Shown here: positions 5,371-5,599 of the stretch, piece by piece
How positions within the stretch are numbered: the stretch's first letter is position 1
Layout of the letters: each line of letters begins with the position of its first letter
Translations under genes and position numbers: made by a program
The notes under the pieces: generated by a model
Databases searched by the model: none
What the model was told of the DNA's origin: nothing
What the model saw: only the letters and a program-made list of their open reading frames with translations
NCBI GenBank assembly: GCA_937885345.1
Contig: CAKZZH010000123.1
Location: 1 to 5,599 of the forward strand
DNA from: an uncultured Lachnospiraceae bacterium
GTDB taxonomy: Bacteria > Bacillota > Clostridia > Lachnospirales > Lachnospiraceae
Reading direction: 5' to 3'
DNA: 5,599 bases

Positions 5371-5448
5371 AGCGAGGTGGGGTAGCCAGGATATCCCGTC
5401 GGGCTCATAACCCGGAGATCGGTCGTTCAAATCGACTCCTCGCTACCA
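5371..5448 (+). tRNA. Initiator tRNA-Met (anticodon CAT), CCA encoded
   Basis: A complete cloverleaf can be drawn. The acceptor stem AGCGAGG (5371-5377) pairs with CCTCGCT (5438-5444). The D-stem is GGG (5380-5382) with CCC (5395-5397). The anticodon stem TCGGG (5399-5403) pairs with CCCGG (5411-5415) around CTCATAA, with anticodon CAT at 5406-5408. The variable loop is 5416-5420. The T-arm GGTCG (5421-5425) pairs with CGACT (5433-5437) around TTCAAAT. A5445 is the discriminator and CCA is encoded at 5446-5448. Three consecutive G-C pairs at the base of the anticodon stem and an A1-U72 first pair mark the archaeal/eukaryotic initiator, not elongator Met or the lysidine-type Ile tRNA. Bacterial initiators normally have an unpaired C1-A72, so this supports archaeal origin. 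Confidence 0.95.
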
Positions 5449-5455
5449 TCCCTGC

Positions 5456-5459
5456 TTTT
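5456..5459 (+). terminator. Candidate oligo-T terminator after the tRNA
   Basis: TTTT occurs 8 nt after the encoded CCA, with more T-rich sequence (TTCTTT) shortly after. Archaeal RNA polymerase stops at T-runs without needing a hairpin. Four Ts alone is weak evidence. Confidence 0.35.
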
Positions 5460-5468
5460 ATCGCCTTC

Positions 5469-5480
5469 TTTAAAAATATA
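5469..5480 (+). promoter_or_regulatory. Archaeal TATA box for the zinc-ribbon gene
   Basis: TTTAAAAATATA is a strong TBP-type AT block. A start about 25 nt downstream, near 5500, would leave a leader of roughly 20 nt containing AGAGG (5509-5513), 5 nt before the ATG at 5519. Confidence 0.6.
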
Positions 5481-5518
5481 TTAATAATTAGTTTCGATGC
5501 TCATACCCAGAGGATAAG

Positions 5519-5599
5519 ATGACATTCTGCGGAAATTGCGGGTCGAATAATCCAGCAGGAAACACCTTCTGTTTCAATTGCGGAGCGGAGTTACCGATC
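5519..5599 (+). CDS. Zinc-ribbon protein, N-terminal part (runs off window)
   Basis: The 27 codons present encode a treble-clef/zinc-ribbon-type module: CGNC (4-7) and CFNCG (18-22), two CxxC pairs 10 residues apart, able to bind one zinc ion. The form 'FCxNCGxxNPxGxxFCxNCGxxL' is typical of the small zinc-ribbon domains at the front of many archaeal and bacterial membrane or regulatory proteins. The rest of the protein is outside the window, so its role cannot be told. The start is supported by AGAGG 5 nt upstream and by a stop in the only nearby alternative ATG frame (5497). Confidence 0.8.
   Translation, partial: MTFCGNCGSNNPAGNTFCFNCGAELPI

Noticed and set aside
1..5599. CRISPR array, insertion sequence, phage module or defence system
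   Set aside because: No spaced direct repeats, terminal inverted repeats, transposase, integrase or known defence domain appear on either strand. The genes are housekeeping.

Overview
The window reads as two pieces of DNA from two different domains of life joined at about 4059-4079. The left piece (1 to about 4079) is bacterial and looks like a Firmicutes/Clostridia-type organism. It has a complete murG for peptidoglycan, a Bacillus-like glucose-6-phosphate isomerase, AGGAGG-type ribosome binding sites, TTGACA/TATAAT-type promoters and a classic intrinsic terminator. The right piece (about 4059 to 5599) is archaeal, probably from a euryarchaeal methanogen or Thermoplasmata relative. It has the start of an MptA-type GTP cyclohydrolase, an archaeal RNase HII, a stand-alone SCP2-like protein, an archaeal-type initiator tRNA-Met and AT-rich TATA boxes about 25 nt before transcript starts. 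The order-level placement is a guess; the domain-level split is well supported by gene content.

Left layout: the first 63 bases may be the end of a rightward gene, followed by a strong rightward terminator (72-105). Then pgi (leftward) and mtnN (leftward) follow in tandem, separated by 142 bp (1478-1619 plus one base) that holds a pgi promoter. mtnN is divergent from murG across a short shared promoter region (2319-2433). murG runs rightward and ends 5 nt from the end of a leftward rsmA, of which only the C-terminal two thirds is present. These are housekeeping functions: glycolysis/gluconeogenesis, salvage of methylthioadenosine and S-adenosylhomocysteine, lipid II synthesis and 16S rRNA dimethylation.

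Right layout: the first 67-73 codons of mptA run leftward and merge in frame into rsmA. mptA is divergent from rnhB, with one AT-rich element placed to serve both. rnhB is followed at 6 nt by the SCP2-like gene, whose ribosome binding site overlaps the rnhB stop. An initiator tRNA-Met with its own TATA box and an encoded CCA follows, and then the start of a small zinc-ribbon protein that runs off the window.

The single 257-codon frame at 3504-4277 looks like a novel fusion protein but is better explained as a false join. MptA contributes a front end without most of its fold, RsmA contributes a back end without its S-adenosylmethionine-binding motif I, and the two families share the same short peptide (NVEVINE) exactly at the switch. 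I found no CRISPR array, insertion sequence, phage gene or defence system, and no undescribed system beyond this join.
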